A stretch of 5,324 nucleotides of DNA from Planctomycetaceae bacterium (GCA_024642765.1 JAHEAM010000296.1:1-5324); one strand, 5' to 3'. Positions 1-5,324 are shown, numbered from the stretch's first letter. Notes: generated by a model not told the origin, from the sequence alone. Numbers and translations: made by a program.

Positions 1-413
1 GCCGCCGAATCGCCCTGGGCATGAAGCAGATGAACAACGATCCGTGGGCGACCGATATCCCAGGACGTTACCAACCCGGCCAGGTCGTTAAAGGCAAAGT
101 CACCAAGATTACAACCTTCGGTGTGTTTGTTGGATTGGAAGACGGATTGGAAGGTCTACTGCATATCTCGGAACTGGCTGATCACAAAGTAGACAACCCT
201 GAATCGGTTGTTAAGGTCGGTGAAGAAGTTGAAGTGAAGATCTTGCGAGTTGATACTGAAGACCGAAAAATTGGTCTTTCCCGTCGCCGAGTGGATTGGT
301 CACAAGAACAAGAAGCAGCAGAAGCCAAAACCACTGCCGAGACTGAAAAGTCGCAAGTGGAACTTAAGGGTGGACGCGGTTCGGCTGGTCCATTGATCGG
401 TTCGAACGAGTAG
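1..413 (+). CDS. rpsA: 30S ribosomal protein S1, C-terminal end (partial, 5' end outside window)
   Basis: S1 binds mRNA on the small ribosomal subunit and helps recruit structured or leaderless messages. The frame is open from the left edge; the first residues read RRIALGMKQ, the typical closing strand of an S1 repeat, and are followed by the DPW linker usual between S1 repeats. One complete S1 (OB-fold) repeat follows at about nt 78-290, with the hallmark stretches GQVVKGKVTKITTFGVFV, GLEGLLHISEL and the closing IGLSRRR. After it comes a short tail of about 40 residues, rich in Glu and Ala and then Gly (ELKGGRGSAGPLIG), with no further repeat. ATG 21 is internal and not the real start. The stop is TAG at 411-413, and an intrinsic terminator follows 28 nt later. 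Identification as rpsA rather than another S1-domain protein rests on the repeat-linker-repeat pattern; only 136 residues are visible. Confidence 0.93.
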   Translation, partial: RRIALGMKQMNNDPWATDIPGRYQPGQVVKGKVTKITTFGVFVGLEDGLEGLLHISELADHKVDNPESVVKVGEEVEVKILRVDTEDRKIGLSRRRVDWSQEQEAAEAKTTAETEKSQVELKGGRGSAGPLIGSNE

Positions 414-440
414 ATAACGACGAAATTGAAGAAATACGTA

Positions 441-475
441 GGCTTTCACTGTTGTGAAGGCAGCCCCTTTTTTTT
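441..475 (+). terminator. Intrinsic terminator of rpsA
   Basis: An imperfect inverted repeat is followed directly by eight T residues (468-475). The core stem pairs TTCAC (445-449) with GTGAA (454-458) around a TGTT loop. It is prolonged either by G442-C443-T444 with G459-G460-C461 (one G-U pair), or by GGCT (441-444) with AGCC (462-465) leaving a 3-nt bulge. It begins 28 nt after the rpsA stop, which fits a Rho-independent terminator ending the rpsA transcript. Confidence 0.85.
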
Positions 476-615
476 CATAGTGATTTTGTTAATTGATGGG
501 TAACCCGACGCGATAGTGAGGACTAAGATGTCACCTTGCTAACGCTGCATGTTACGAACTCGACGTTTCATTTGGTTGTTTCATTGAGTCTTTAACTCGT
601 GGCAAAAGATCGGAA

Positions 616-636
616 GCCTTTCACTTAGTGAATGGC
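616..636 (+). other. Imperfect hairpin resembling the rpsA terminator stem
   Basis: GCC (616-618) and TTCAC (620-622 on to 624) pair with GTGAA (628-632) and GGC (634-636), with a T-T mismatch between the two stem parts and a TTA loop. There is no T run after it, so it is not a terminator by itself. It shares the string CTTTCACT with the rpsA terminator at 443-450. It lies 20 nt upstream of the dyad terminator at 656-687 and could be an upstream stem of a short structured RNA, or a decayed copy of the terminator. Confidence 0.4.
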
Positions 637-655
637 CACCTAAATTTTGAAAATC

Positions 656-687
656 AAAACCGACGCCAATTGGCGTCGGTTTTCTTT
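656..687. terminator. Perfect 28-bp dyad, probable bidirectional intrinsic terminator
   Basis: Positions 656-683 form a perfect inverted repeat: AAAACCGACGCC, the centre AATT, and GGCGTCGGTTTT. The plus strand continues CTTT (684-687), giving an almost uninterrupted T tract after a GC-rich 8-bp core. The minus strand reads TTTTGATTTTC after the same stem, so the site could act in both directions. It lies 57 bp before ATG 741. It is not needed by rpsA, which has its own terminator, and no gene lies between the two. An operator for a dimeric regulator is a less likely reading, because A and T runs flanking a GC stem are the standard terminator pattern. Confidence 0.8.
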
Positions 688-740
688 GCATTGTCCCCTA
701 TTGTTTTTGCAGTTCACGAACGAAACCATTTACGTTTAGC

Positions 741-2645
741 ATGAATGACAATAACAACGAGCAATTTGCTACGTCTCGGGCCGTTCGGGAATATTATCTG
801 CGCCGCGAAGCTGAAAACGTCAAACAGCTAAAATCGCAACAATCCCGTTGGACCGTCCTCGGATACTTTCGGGGCGCCCTTTTCCTTTTGATGCTCGCGC
901 CACTATTGGCCGGATTCATGAACGCGGGTGGGTACGGGAGCTTGTGGTGGTGGCTGTTCGGCGCGGCGGTCGTTGTGTTTCTAGTCTTTGCAGCCGTTCA
1001 TGAGAACCTGGCGAATTCCGTTCGGCTCTGTCGTCTGTTGTTGCGAGTTGATCGCGCCAGTTTGGCGCGACTTGACCGAAGACTTGCTGAAATTGCGGAA
1101 GCTGTCCCTGAGCCACCAACGTCAGCTGCGGCAACGTGCCGCGACCTCGATTTGTTCGGCTCGCATTCGTTGTACAAACTGTTGGGTACCGTTCGCACAC
1201 CGGCCGGGGTTGAGTTGCTGGCCAATTGGATTGTCGACGGTAGTGACACTGTCACAATTAAAAAACGTCAGGATGCAATAGCCGCACTCAAGCCACTTGG
1301 CGATTGGCGACATCGTTTTCAATTGATAGCCGAGCAATTGGCATCGAGTCCGACGGGCCCTCGAGATTTTGTGCAATGGTGTCAACGGCCAAGTTGGTTG
1401 GAATCGAGGGCATGGATATTATGGCTGTCGCGTGCAGCAGTGTGTGTTTTGGTGGCAGCAATCGTGTTGATGATAGGCGGGCTGTTACAATTGCCGGTTG
1501 GAGTTCCAATCGCCATTTCAGCGATTCTCGTTAACTTTTTCTTGAGCGTCTTTTTCGCTGGGCCCGTGCATGACGTGTTTAACCAAGTCTCATCGCGCTA
1601 CGATGAGACGGCCAAATACCAATCTCTTTTTCAAATGTTGCAGAGTTGTACGGCAACGAGCAGTCGCCTCGACGAGTTGCGTGCTCAAATGTTTACCAAC
1701 GACAGTATTTTAGGAGCCATGACGCGACTGCAGCGACTCGTTTGGCTCGCGAATCTGCGGCGCAATGGGATTTTGTTTTTGGGGTATTTGATTCTACAGC
1801 TTACGACATTTTGGGACGTGCATGTTCTTGATCGCCTTGAGAAATGGCGGCTTCGATACGGCATTCATGCACAAGATTGGTTTTTGGCGTTAGGCGAATG
1901 GGAGGTCATGAACGCGTTGGCGAAATTCGCGGCTGATCATCCGGATTGGACTTTTCCGATGGTTGTTCCGAAGGCGGTTGGCGGCATGCTGTTGGATGCA
2001 ACCGGCCTCGGTCACCCGTTGCTTTCGAACGATGCTCGCGTTGACAACGATGTGAACCTGGGACCCGATGGGACTTTCTTGTTGGTTACCGGCTCCAACA
2101 TGTCGGGAAAGAGCACTCTGTTGCGGAGTATCGGTCTGAATGCCACATTAGCTCAGATGGGTAGTGTCGTTTGTGCCCGCTCCATGCAAGTACCGGTTGT
2201 GTCGATTGATACGAGCATGCGAATTAGCGATTCGCTTGCCGATGGCGTATCGTTTTTCATGGCAGAACTCAAACGATTGAAGGCTATTGTTGACCGTTCG
2301 AAGTCACTCCACGTTGATACGCAACGCGGACATTTATTTTTACTAGACGAGATTTTACAAGGAACAAACTCTCGCGAACGGCAAATCGCTGTGGCTGAAG
2401 TACTCAAACAACTAGTTGATCAAGGATCTATTGGTGCGATCTCAACGCATGACTTGGAACTCGGAGGAGTCGAATCACTTAGTTTAATTTGCCAAGCGGT
2501 GCATTTCAATGAGTCCTTTGAAATCAGAGATGGCGCCGAGGTCATGACGTTCGACTACAAAATGAAACAAGGTGTGGCACCTACGACGAATGCCTTAAAG
2601 CTTTTGGAACTAGTCGGTTTGAGAGAAAAGCAATCGCGAGCGTAA
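741..2645 (+). CDS. Membrane-anchored MutS-family ATPase, no mismatch-recognition domain
   Basis: The C-terminal half is a MutS domain V ABC-type ATPase. Walker A is TGSNMSGKST (residues 450-459), the signature region is ISDSLADGVSFFMAEL (495-510), Walker B is HLFLLDE (531-537) followed by ILQGTNSRER (538-547), and the His switch is STHD (568-571). Residues 138-165 (LFGSHSLYKLL, TPAGVELLANWI) match the MutS core (domain III) pattern. Hydrophobic segments at about 38-60, 68-87, 224-248 and 251-274 predict four membrane helices, with a weaker one near 343-358. The length of 634 aa is well short of MutS (about 850), and there is no N-terminal domain with the Phe-X-Glu mismatch wedge. No Smr nuclease domain follows, so it is not MutS2. 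It belongs with the uncharacterised MutS-like proteins with membrane segments that I recall from Bacteroidetes and planctomycetes. ATP hydrolysis is likely; a role in mismatch repair is doubtful. ATG 741 has no clear Shine-Dalgarno. fhcA follows after 15 bp. Confidence 0.88.
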   Translation: MNDNNNEQFATSRAVREYYLRREAENVKQLKSQQSRWTVLGYFRGALFLLMLAPLLAGFMNAGGYGSLWWWLFGAAVVVFLVFAAVHENLANSVRLCRLLLRVDRASLARLDRRLAEIAEAVPEPPTSAAATCRDLDLFGSHSLYKLLGTVRTPAGVELLANWIVDGSDTVTIKKRQDAIAALKPLGDWRHRFQLIAEQLASSPTGPRDFVQWCQRPSWLESRAWILWLSRAAVCVLVAAIVLMIGGLLQLPVGVPIAISAILVNFFLSVFFAGPVHDVFNQVSSRYDETAKYQSLFQMLQSCTATSSRLDELRAQMFTNDSILGAMTRLQRLVWLANLRRNGILFLGYLILQLTTFWDVHVLDRLEKWRLRYGIHAQDWFLALGEWEVMNALAKFAADHPDWTFPMVVPKAVGGMLLDATGLGHPLLSNDARVDNDVNLGPDGTFLLVTGSNMSGKSTLLRSIGLNATLAQMGSVVCARSMQVPVVSIDTSMRISDSLADGVSFFMAELKRLKAIVDRSKSLHVDTQRGHLFLLDEILQGTNSRERQIAVAEVLKQLVDQGSIGAISTHDLELGGVESLSLICQAVHFNESFEIRDGAEVMTFDYKMKQGVAPTTNALKLLELVGLREKQSRA

Positions 2646-2648
2646 GGA
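2644..2648 (+). promoter_or_regulatory. Weak, distant Shine-Dalgarno for fhcA
   Basis: AAGGA overlaps the TAA stop of the upstream gene and lies 12 nt before ATG 2661, longer than the usual 5-9 nt. It is the only purine-rich candidate in the 15-bp gap. If used, translation of fhcA would depend on ribosomes finishing the upstream frame, which fits translational coupling; this is an inference. Confidence 0.35.
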
Positions 2649-2660
2649 AAGATACTGGCC

Positions 2661-4298
2661 ATGACAAAACTAAAATTGACCGGCGGCCGTGTCTATGATC
2701 CAGCAAGCAAAATTGACGGGGAGATAAAAACTTTATGGATTGCTGCGGGAAAATTTGTGGCCGAACCGTCGCTTGGCGAGCAGAGCGAATTTCAGAATAT
2801 TGATGTGGCTGGGCGAGTCGTGATGCCGGGTGGCGTCGACATGCATTCGCACATTGTCGGACCTAAAGTCAATGCTGGCCGCAAGATGCAACCGGAATTA
2901 TACGTCGCAGATTATCTCGACAATCCCGGCCACGTGCGTGGTCGTAGGATTTTGCCTACTATAGAAGATACGGCACTGAGCTATCTGGGAATGGGCTACA
3001 CAACTGTAATGGATGCCGCTGTGTCACCACTGGCTTCGCGTCATGTGCATGCCGAACTTGAGCGGTTTCCGATATTGGACGCTGGTTTTTTTGCGATGGT
3101 GGGAAACAACCGCTATTTTTTGCAAGCCGCTGCATCGAAAGACGTGAGGGGCACCGCAGAGTTCTTGAAGTGGTTGTTGGTCCGTTGCCGAGCCCTAGCT
3201 CCGAAACTAGTGAACCCGGGTGGAGTCGAAAGTTGGAAGGCGGGGCGTGCTGGAAATGCGTTCGACCTTGACGATAAAGTTATTGGCTTCGCAACGACGC
3301 CTCGTGAAATCTTGACAACAATCGTCACTGCCGCAAACGAGTTGGGGCTACCTCATCCTGCACATATTCACTGCAACAACTTAGGAATGCCGGGTAATTG
3401 GACCACGACCGCTGCGACGATGGCAGCACTTGCTGGACTGCGCGCGCACTTAACGCATATTCAGTTTCATAGCTATGGTGGTTCGAACCCCGACGAGATC
3501 TTTTCGCAAGTGGATCCCTTGGCTGACATCGTTAATGAGAATCCGCTTTTGAGTGTCGATGTCGGACAGGTCTTGTTTGGCGAAACCACAAGCATGACAG
3601 GCGATGGGCCGTTAGGTCATTTCTTGAGCCAAATCAATGGCAAGAAATGGTACTCGGCGGATACCGAAGTTGAGTCAGGGTGTGGCGTCTCACCAATTAA
3701 GTACAGTGACCGAAAGGCCCTGAACTGTTGGCAATGGTTGATTGGACTCGAGTGGTACCTAAAAGTCTGCAATCCATGGCAAGTCGTGATGAGCACTGAT
3801 CATCCTAATGGTGCGAGCTTTCTGGCTTATCCTCACATCATTCGTTTACTAATGGACCGCGAGTTTCGCAAGGAGCAAGTCTCGCGACTTCCAACCCGTG
3901 TTCGCGATCTTTGCGATTTGGCAAATCTAACTCGGGAATACTCACTTTCAGAAATCTGCATAATCACACGAGCGGGACCTGCTCGACTCTTGGGGCTTCG
4001 GCAAAAGGGCTGCCTTTCAATCGGCGCGGATGCTGATGTCACCATCTACACTGAAAACCAAAACCGTGAAGTGATGTTCCAAATGCCTTGGCTTGTTATC
4101 AAAGACGGTTGGATCGTAGTCCGTGACCATGAATTGGTTGGCCATCCGAAATCGAAAACATGGGTGGCGGCGGCAGATTCAAATCAAGATTCCGCGCGTT
4201 GGAAAACGTGGTTCGAATCGAACTATTCAATGAAAATAGAACGCTTTGGCGTGACCGAAAAAACAGACTTCTTTTCGCGTCAACATGAAGTTGCTTAG
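2661..4298 (+). CDS. fhcA: Formyltransferase/hydrolase complex subunit A (formylmethanofuran dehydrogenase subunit A homologue)
   Basis: This is the amidohydrolase subunit of the Fhc complex. FhcD moves the formyl group from formyl-tetrahydromethanopterin to a methanofuran-type carrier, and FhcA hydrolyses it to formate, the last step of H4MPT-linked formaldehyde oxidation in the cytoplasm. The N-terminus has the family opening LTGGRVYDP (residues 6-14). The metal-binding HSH is at 62-64 within MPGGVDMHSHIVGPKVNAG. KLVNPGG (182-188) places Lys182 where archaeal FwdA has its carboxylated lysine. HIHCNN (235-240), THIQFHSYGG (265-274) and STDHPNG (378-384, candidate catalytic Asp380) are the remaining conserved blocks. 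The C-terminal beta part (LSIGADADVTIY, 422-433) is the usual amidohydrolase closing fold. The length of 545 aa fits FhcA; the archaeal subunit is slightly longer. All expected active-site blocks are present with no frameshift. ATG 2661 is chosen because the family opening follows directly. The fhcB, fhcC and fhcD genes are absent from the window. Confidence 0.95.
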   Translation: MTKLKLTGGRVYDPASKIDGEIKTLWIAAGKFVAEPSLGEQSEFQNIDVAGRVVMPGGVDMHSHIVGPKVNAGRKMQPELYVADYLDNPGHVRGRRILPTIEDTALSYLGMGYTTVMDAAVSPLASRHVHAELERFPILDAGFFAMVGNNRYFLQAAASKDVRGTAEFLKWLLVRCRALAPKLVNPGGVESWKAGRAGNAFDLDDKVIGFATTPREILTTIVTAANELGLPHPAHIHCNNLGMPGNWTTTAATMAALAGLRAHLTHIQFHSYGGSNPDEIFSQVDPLADIVNENPLLSVDVGQVLFGETTSMTGDGPLGHFLSQINGKKWYSADTEVESGCGVSPIKYSDRKALNCWQWLIGLEWYLKVCNPWQVVMSTDHPNGASFLAYPHIIRLLMDREFRKEQVSRLPTRVRDLCDLANLTREYSLSEICIITRAGPARLLGLRQKGCLSIGADADVTIYTENQNREVMFQMPWLVIKDGWIVVRDHELVGHPKSKTWVAAADSNQDSARWKTWFESNYSMKIERFGVTEKTDFFSRQHEVA

Positions 4299-4359
4299 GA
4301 AATATGCTAAAAGGAATCGCACGTTCAAATTTAAGCGCAGTGTCCGTCTCTGCCTTTTT

Positions 4360-4393
4360 ACGGAATGACAAGCCACGTGGTGGTTTACTCCGT
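4360..4393 (+). other. Imperfect hairpin after fhcA
   Basis: Outer arms ACGGA (4360-4364) and TCCGT (4389-4393) enclose an inner stem AAGCCAC (4370-4376) with GTGGTTT (4380-4386, one G-U pair) and the loop GTG. An internal loop separates the two stems. No T run follows on either strand, so it is not a standard terminator. It lies in the 133-bp convergent gap between fhcA and the minus-strand gene ending at 4432, where it could block 3' exonucleases or help Rho-type ends. It may also be chance. Confidence 0.3.
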
Positions 4394-4397
4394 GAAC

Positions 4398-4421
4398 GGT
4401 TGCCAAAATATAATGGCAACC
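4398..4421. terminator. Hairpin at the convergent gene boundary, possible terminator without T tract
   Basis: A perfect 8-bp stem pairs GGTTGCCA (4398-4405) with TGGCAACC (4414-4421) around an AT-rich 8-nt loop. It lies 10 nt beyond the stop of the minus-strand gene and 99 nt beyond the fhcA stop, the place expected for a shared terminator. Neither strand has a T run after the stem, so classical intrinsic termination is doubtful. Confidence 0.4.
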
Positions 4422-4431
4422 TACAAGACTC

Positions 4432-4653
4432 CTATCGCGGCTTTGGCTTTTTTCTTTTCGTTTCGACTGTTGACATGTCAACACTTAGAACCGGTGCCTC
4501 ATCAAATTTGCTTTCGACTTCGGCCAGCAGTTCATCGAGAATTCGATAGTTGCTTGCGATTCGGTCTAGCCGCTGAGCGACTTCGGGACTGCTCGACGAG
4601 ATAGCGTCCAAGTCAATTTCAAGTTTACGGGATTGATAACTTTGGAAGAGCAT
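4432..4653 (-). CDS. Small hypothetical protein, 73 aa, helical with basic tail
   Basis: I do not recognise this protein. The start is ATG at 4651-4653, the first start after an in-frame TAG at 4666-4668, so the frame cannot be longer. No Shine-Dalgarno is visible. Residues 23-50 (PEVAQRLDRIASNYRILDEL and onward) have the spacing of leucines, isoleucines and charges expected of an amphipathic helix or short coiled coil. The protein ends in a strongly basic stretch, KRKKPKPR (66-73). There is no signal peptide or membrane segment. Its balanced charged and hydrophobic composition looks protein-like, whereas the overlapping plus-strand frames (4304-4549, 4365-4604) are Ser/Arg-rich or patternless. 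It lies 174 bp downstream of the sulfatase on the same strand, too far to assume one operon. A chance frame remains possible. Confidence 0.55.
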   Translation of the reverse strand: MLFQSYQSRKLEIDLDAISSSSPEVAQRLDRIASNYRILDELLAEVESKFDEAPVLSVDMSTVETKRKKPKPR

Positions 4654-4827
4654 TTGACTGTTGGACTAAATGGAACGGGTAAGGACAGCGATTTGCACTA
4701 ACCGAGCAGGTATTGTAGTTGAGAGGGTGCGTCCGGCAAGGTTGATAGCATTCTGAGAATACTGCGGGTAGTCAGCCCAAGTGAAATTCAATAATGCGGT
4801 AACCCTCTGAACTCGGCCAAAAAACGA
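4654..4827. other. Gap between the sulfatase gene and the 73-aa gene
   Basis: No gene is seen. The region contains nested complementary arms, CCGAG (4702-4706) with CTCGG (4812-4816) and AGAGGGT (4722-4728) with ACCCTCT (4802-4808), enclosing the small dyad ATTCTGAGAAT. On the minus strand a run of six T lies just past the sulfatase stop (CGTTTTTTGG), but no stem precedes it, so I do not call a terminator. Any promoter for the 73-aa gene would lie here; none is clear. Confidence 0.35.
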
Positions 4828-5324
4828 CTACTTCTCGACTTTGAGTTCCACCCGCAAGCGCTGGAGTTCTTTTTTCAGGTCCATTCTTAGTGGTTGATAA
4901 TCTGGGTTATTGATGAAACTTTTCAGCTCTAATGGGTCTTTGCTGCTGTCCATTAAATCCCATTGGTCAATATCTTGCGGCTTGTGATTTTCGTCTAGAC
5001 GCCGGTAGTAATGGATCAACTTGTAGCGGTCGGTCACGACGCCTTCGTGGGCCGCGACATTGTGGGTGCCCAATTCATAATAGTGATAATAGAACATGGT
5101 TCGCCAATCGCTGGGCGTTTCGCCATTGAGCAATGGAACCAGAGAACGGCCCTGCATATCGGCTGGGACGTCGATACCAGCAATCTCTAAAAATGTTTCT
5201 GCGAAGTCCAAATTGGAGACGATCTTTTTACACGTTGAACCAGGTCTCGTGACGCCCGGCCAACGTACCAAAAGCGGGGTGCGCAACGATTCTTCGAATA
5301 TCCAACGTTTGTCATACCAGCCGT
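4828..5324 (-). CDS. Sulfatase (arylsulfatase family), C-terminal part (5' end outside window)
   Basis: Sulfatases cleave sulfate esters, in planctomycetes mostly on sulfated polysaccharides, and are usually exported. The frame runs off the right edge; the first residues read GWYDKRWIFEESLRTPLLVR, the block that normally follows the LGDHG motif of sulfatases, with the conserved Lys of DKRW near the active site. Next come SNLDFAETFLEIAGIDVP and MQGRSLVPLLNG, both standard for the family, then an EGVVTDRYKLIHY strand and the closing DLMDSSKDPLELKSF block. About 164 residues are visible, roughly the last third of a usual 450-500 aa protein, so the Cys/Ser-X-Pro-X-Arg site that forms formylglycine and any signal peptide lie outside. 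The TTG at 5284-5286 is internal, not a start. The stop is TAG (plus-strand 4828-4830). Which polysaccharide it acts on cannot be told. Confidence 0.93.
   Translation of the reverse strand, partial: GWYDKRWIFEESLRTPLLVRWPGVTRPGSTCKKIVSNLDFAETFLEIAGIDVPADMQGRSLVPLLNGETPSDWRTMFYYHYYELGTHNVAAHEGVVTDRYKLIHYYRRLDENHKPQDIDQWDLMDSSKDPLELKSFINNPDYQPLRMDLKKELQRLRVELKVEK

Larger units (their letters stand above)
414..740. other. Gene-free gap between rpsA and the MutS-like gene
   Basis: No open frame of useful length is seen on either strand; plus-strand starts here stop within about 15 codons. The gap holds the rpsA terminator (441-475), an imperfect hairpin (616-636) and a perfect dyad terminator (656-687). 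Because rpsA is already terminated at 475, the interval of about 180 bp before the second terminator has no assigned transcript. I looked for -35/-10 pairs (for example TTGTTA at 486, TTGCTA at 536, TTGGTT at 572) and found none with a convincing -10 at 16-18 bp. The promoter of the 741 gene must lie in this gap, probably after 687, but I cannot place it. Confidence 0.6.

Noticed and set aside
21..23. ATG 21 as the start of a single-S1-domain protein
   Set aside because: The six in-frame residues before it (RRIALG) complete the end of a preceding S1 repeat, so this is the tail of rpsA.
988..1281. Open frames on both strands inside the MutS-like gene (also 916-1200, 998-1255, 1122-1385, 1288-1534, 1646-1831, 2153-2407)
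   Set aside because: They overlap a frame with clear MutS motifs, show no family pattern of their own, and have compositions typical of out-of-frame readings.
741..2645. Assignment as mutS or mutS2
   Set aside because: There is no mismatch-binding domain, no Smr domain, the protein is short, and membrane segments are present; only the ATPase and part of the core match.
3113..3328. Minus-strand frames inside fhcA (also 3833-4045)
   Set aside because: They lie wholly within a well-conserved fhcA and carry no motif or initiation signal.
4373..4380. CCACGTGG palindrome as a regulator binding site
   Set aside because: It is only 8 bp, lies in a convergent gap with no promoter to control, and is explained as part of the 4360-4393 hairpin or by chance.
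4099..4484. Minus-strand frames 4099-4419 and 4227-4484 across the fhcA 3' end
   Set aside because: They overlap the conserved end of fhcA, are rich in Arg, Ser and Phe, and have no recognisable domain.
4304..4604. Plus-strand frames 4304-4549 and 4365-4604 as small genes after fhcA
   Set aside because: They run through the hairpins and antisense to the more protein-like 73-aa frame; the first ends in Ser-rich low complexity and the second has no pattern.
4932..5129. Plus-strand frame of 65 aa opposite the sulfatase
   Set aside because: It is antisense to conserved sulfatase blocks and is a Cys/Arg-rich shadow.
5284..5286. TTG as the start of a short 152-aa sulfatase-like gene
   Set aside because: The frame continues upstream to the window edge with conserved sulfatase residues (GWYDKRWIFEES), so the gene is simply cut by the window.

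Overview
The window looks like a piece of a planctomycete chromosome, most likely of the Pirellulales (Rhodopirellula/Blastopirellula-like). This is an inference from three things together: a bacterial FhcA-type subunit of the tetrahydromethanopterin-linked C1 pathway, which among bacteria is largely confined to methylotrophs, planctomycetes and a few others; an arylsulfatase-family gene of the kind planctomycetes carry in large numbers; and moderate base composition with weak or absent Shine-Dalgarno sequences. No mobile element, CRISPR array, tRNA or rRNA is visible.

Layout from left to right: (1) the 3' end of rpsA (ribosomal protein S1), closed by a good intrinsic terminator. (2) A 327-bp gap without genes that holds the rpsA terminator, a second imperfect hairpin, and a perfect 28-bp dyad flanked by A and T runs that looks like a bidirectional terminator with no obvious gene of its own. 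(3) A 634-residue MutS-family ATPase with intact Walker motifs but no mismatch-recognition domain and two pairs of predicted membrane helices. (4) Only 15 bp downstream, fhcA, the amidohydrolase subunit of the formyltransferase/hydrolase complex, which releases formate from a formylated methanofuran analogue. (5) A convergent boundary containing hairpins. (6) On the minus strand, a small possible gene for a 73-residue helical protein. (7) On the minus strand, the C-terminal part of a sulfatase that runs off the right edge.

The plus-strand genes 741-2645 and 2661-4298 are spaced like one operon, although a MutS-like membrane ATPase and a C1-metabolism enzyme have no known functional link. The fhcB, fhcC and fhcD partners are not in the window. 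The minus-strand pair faces this unit tail to tail. I see no clearly new multi-gene system. The points most worth following are the membrane-anchored MutS-like ATPase, its coupling to fhcA, and the orphan terminator that could end a small RNA.
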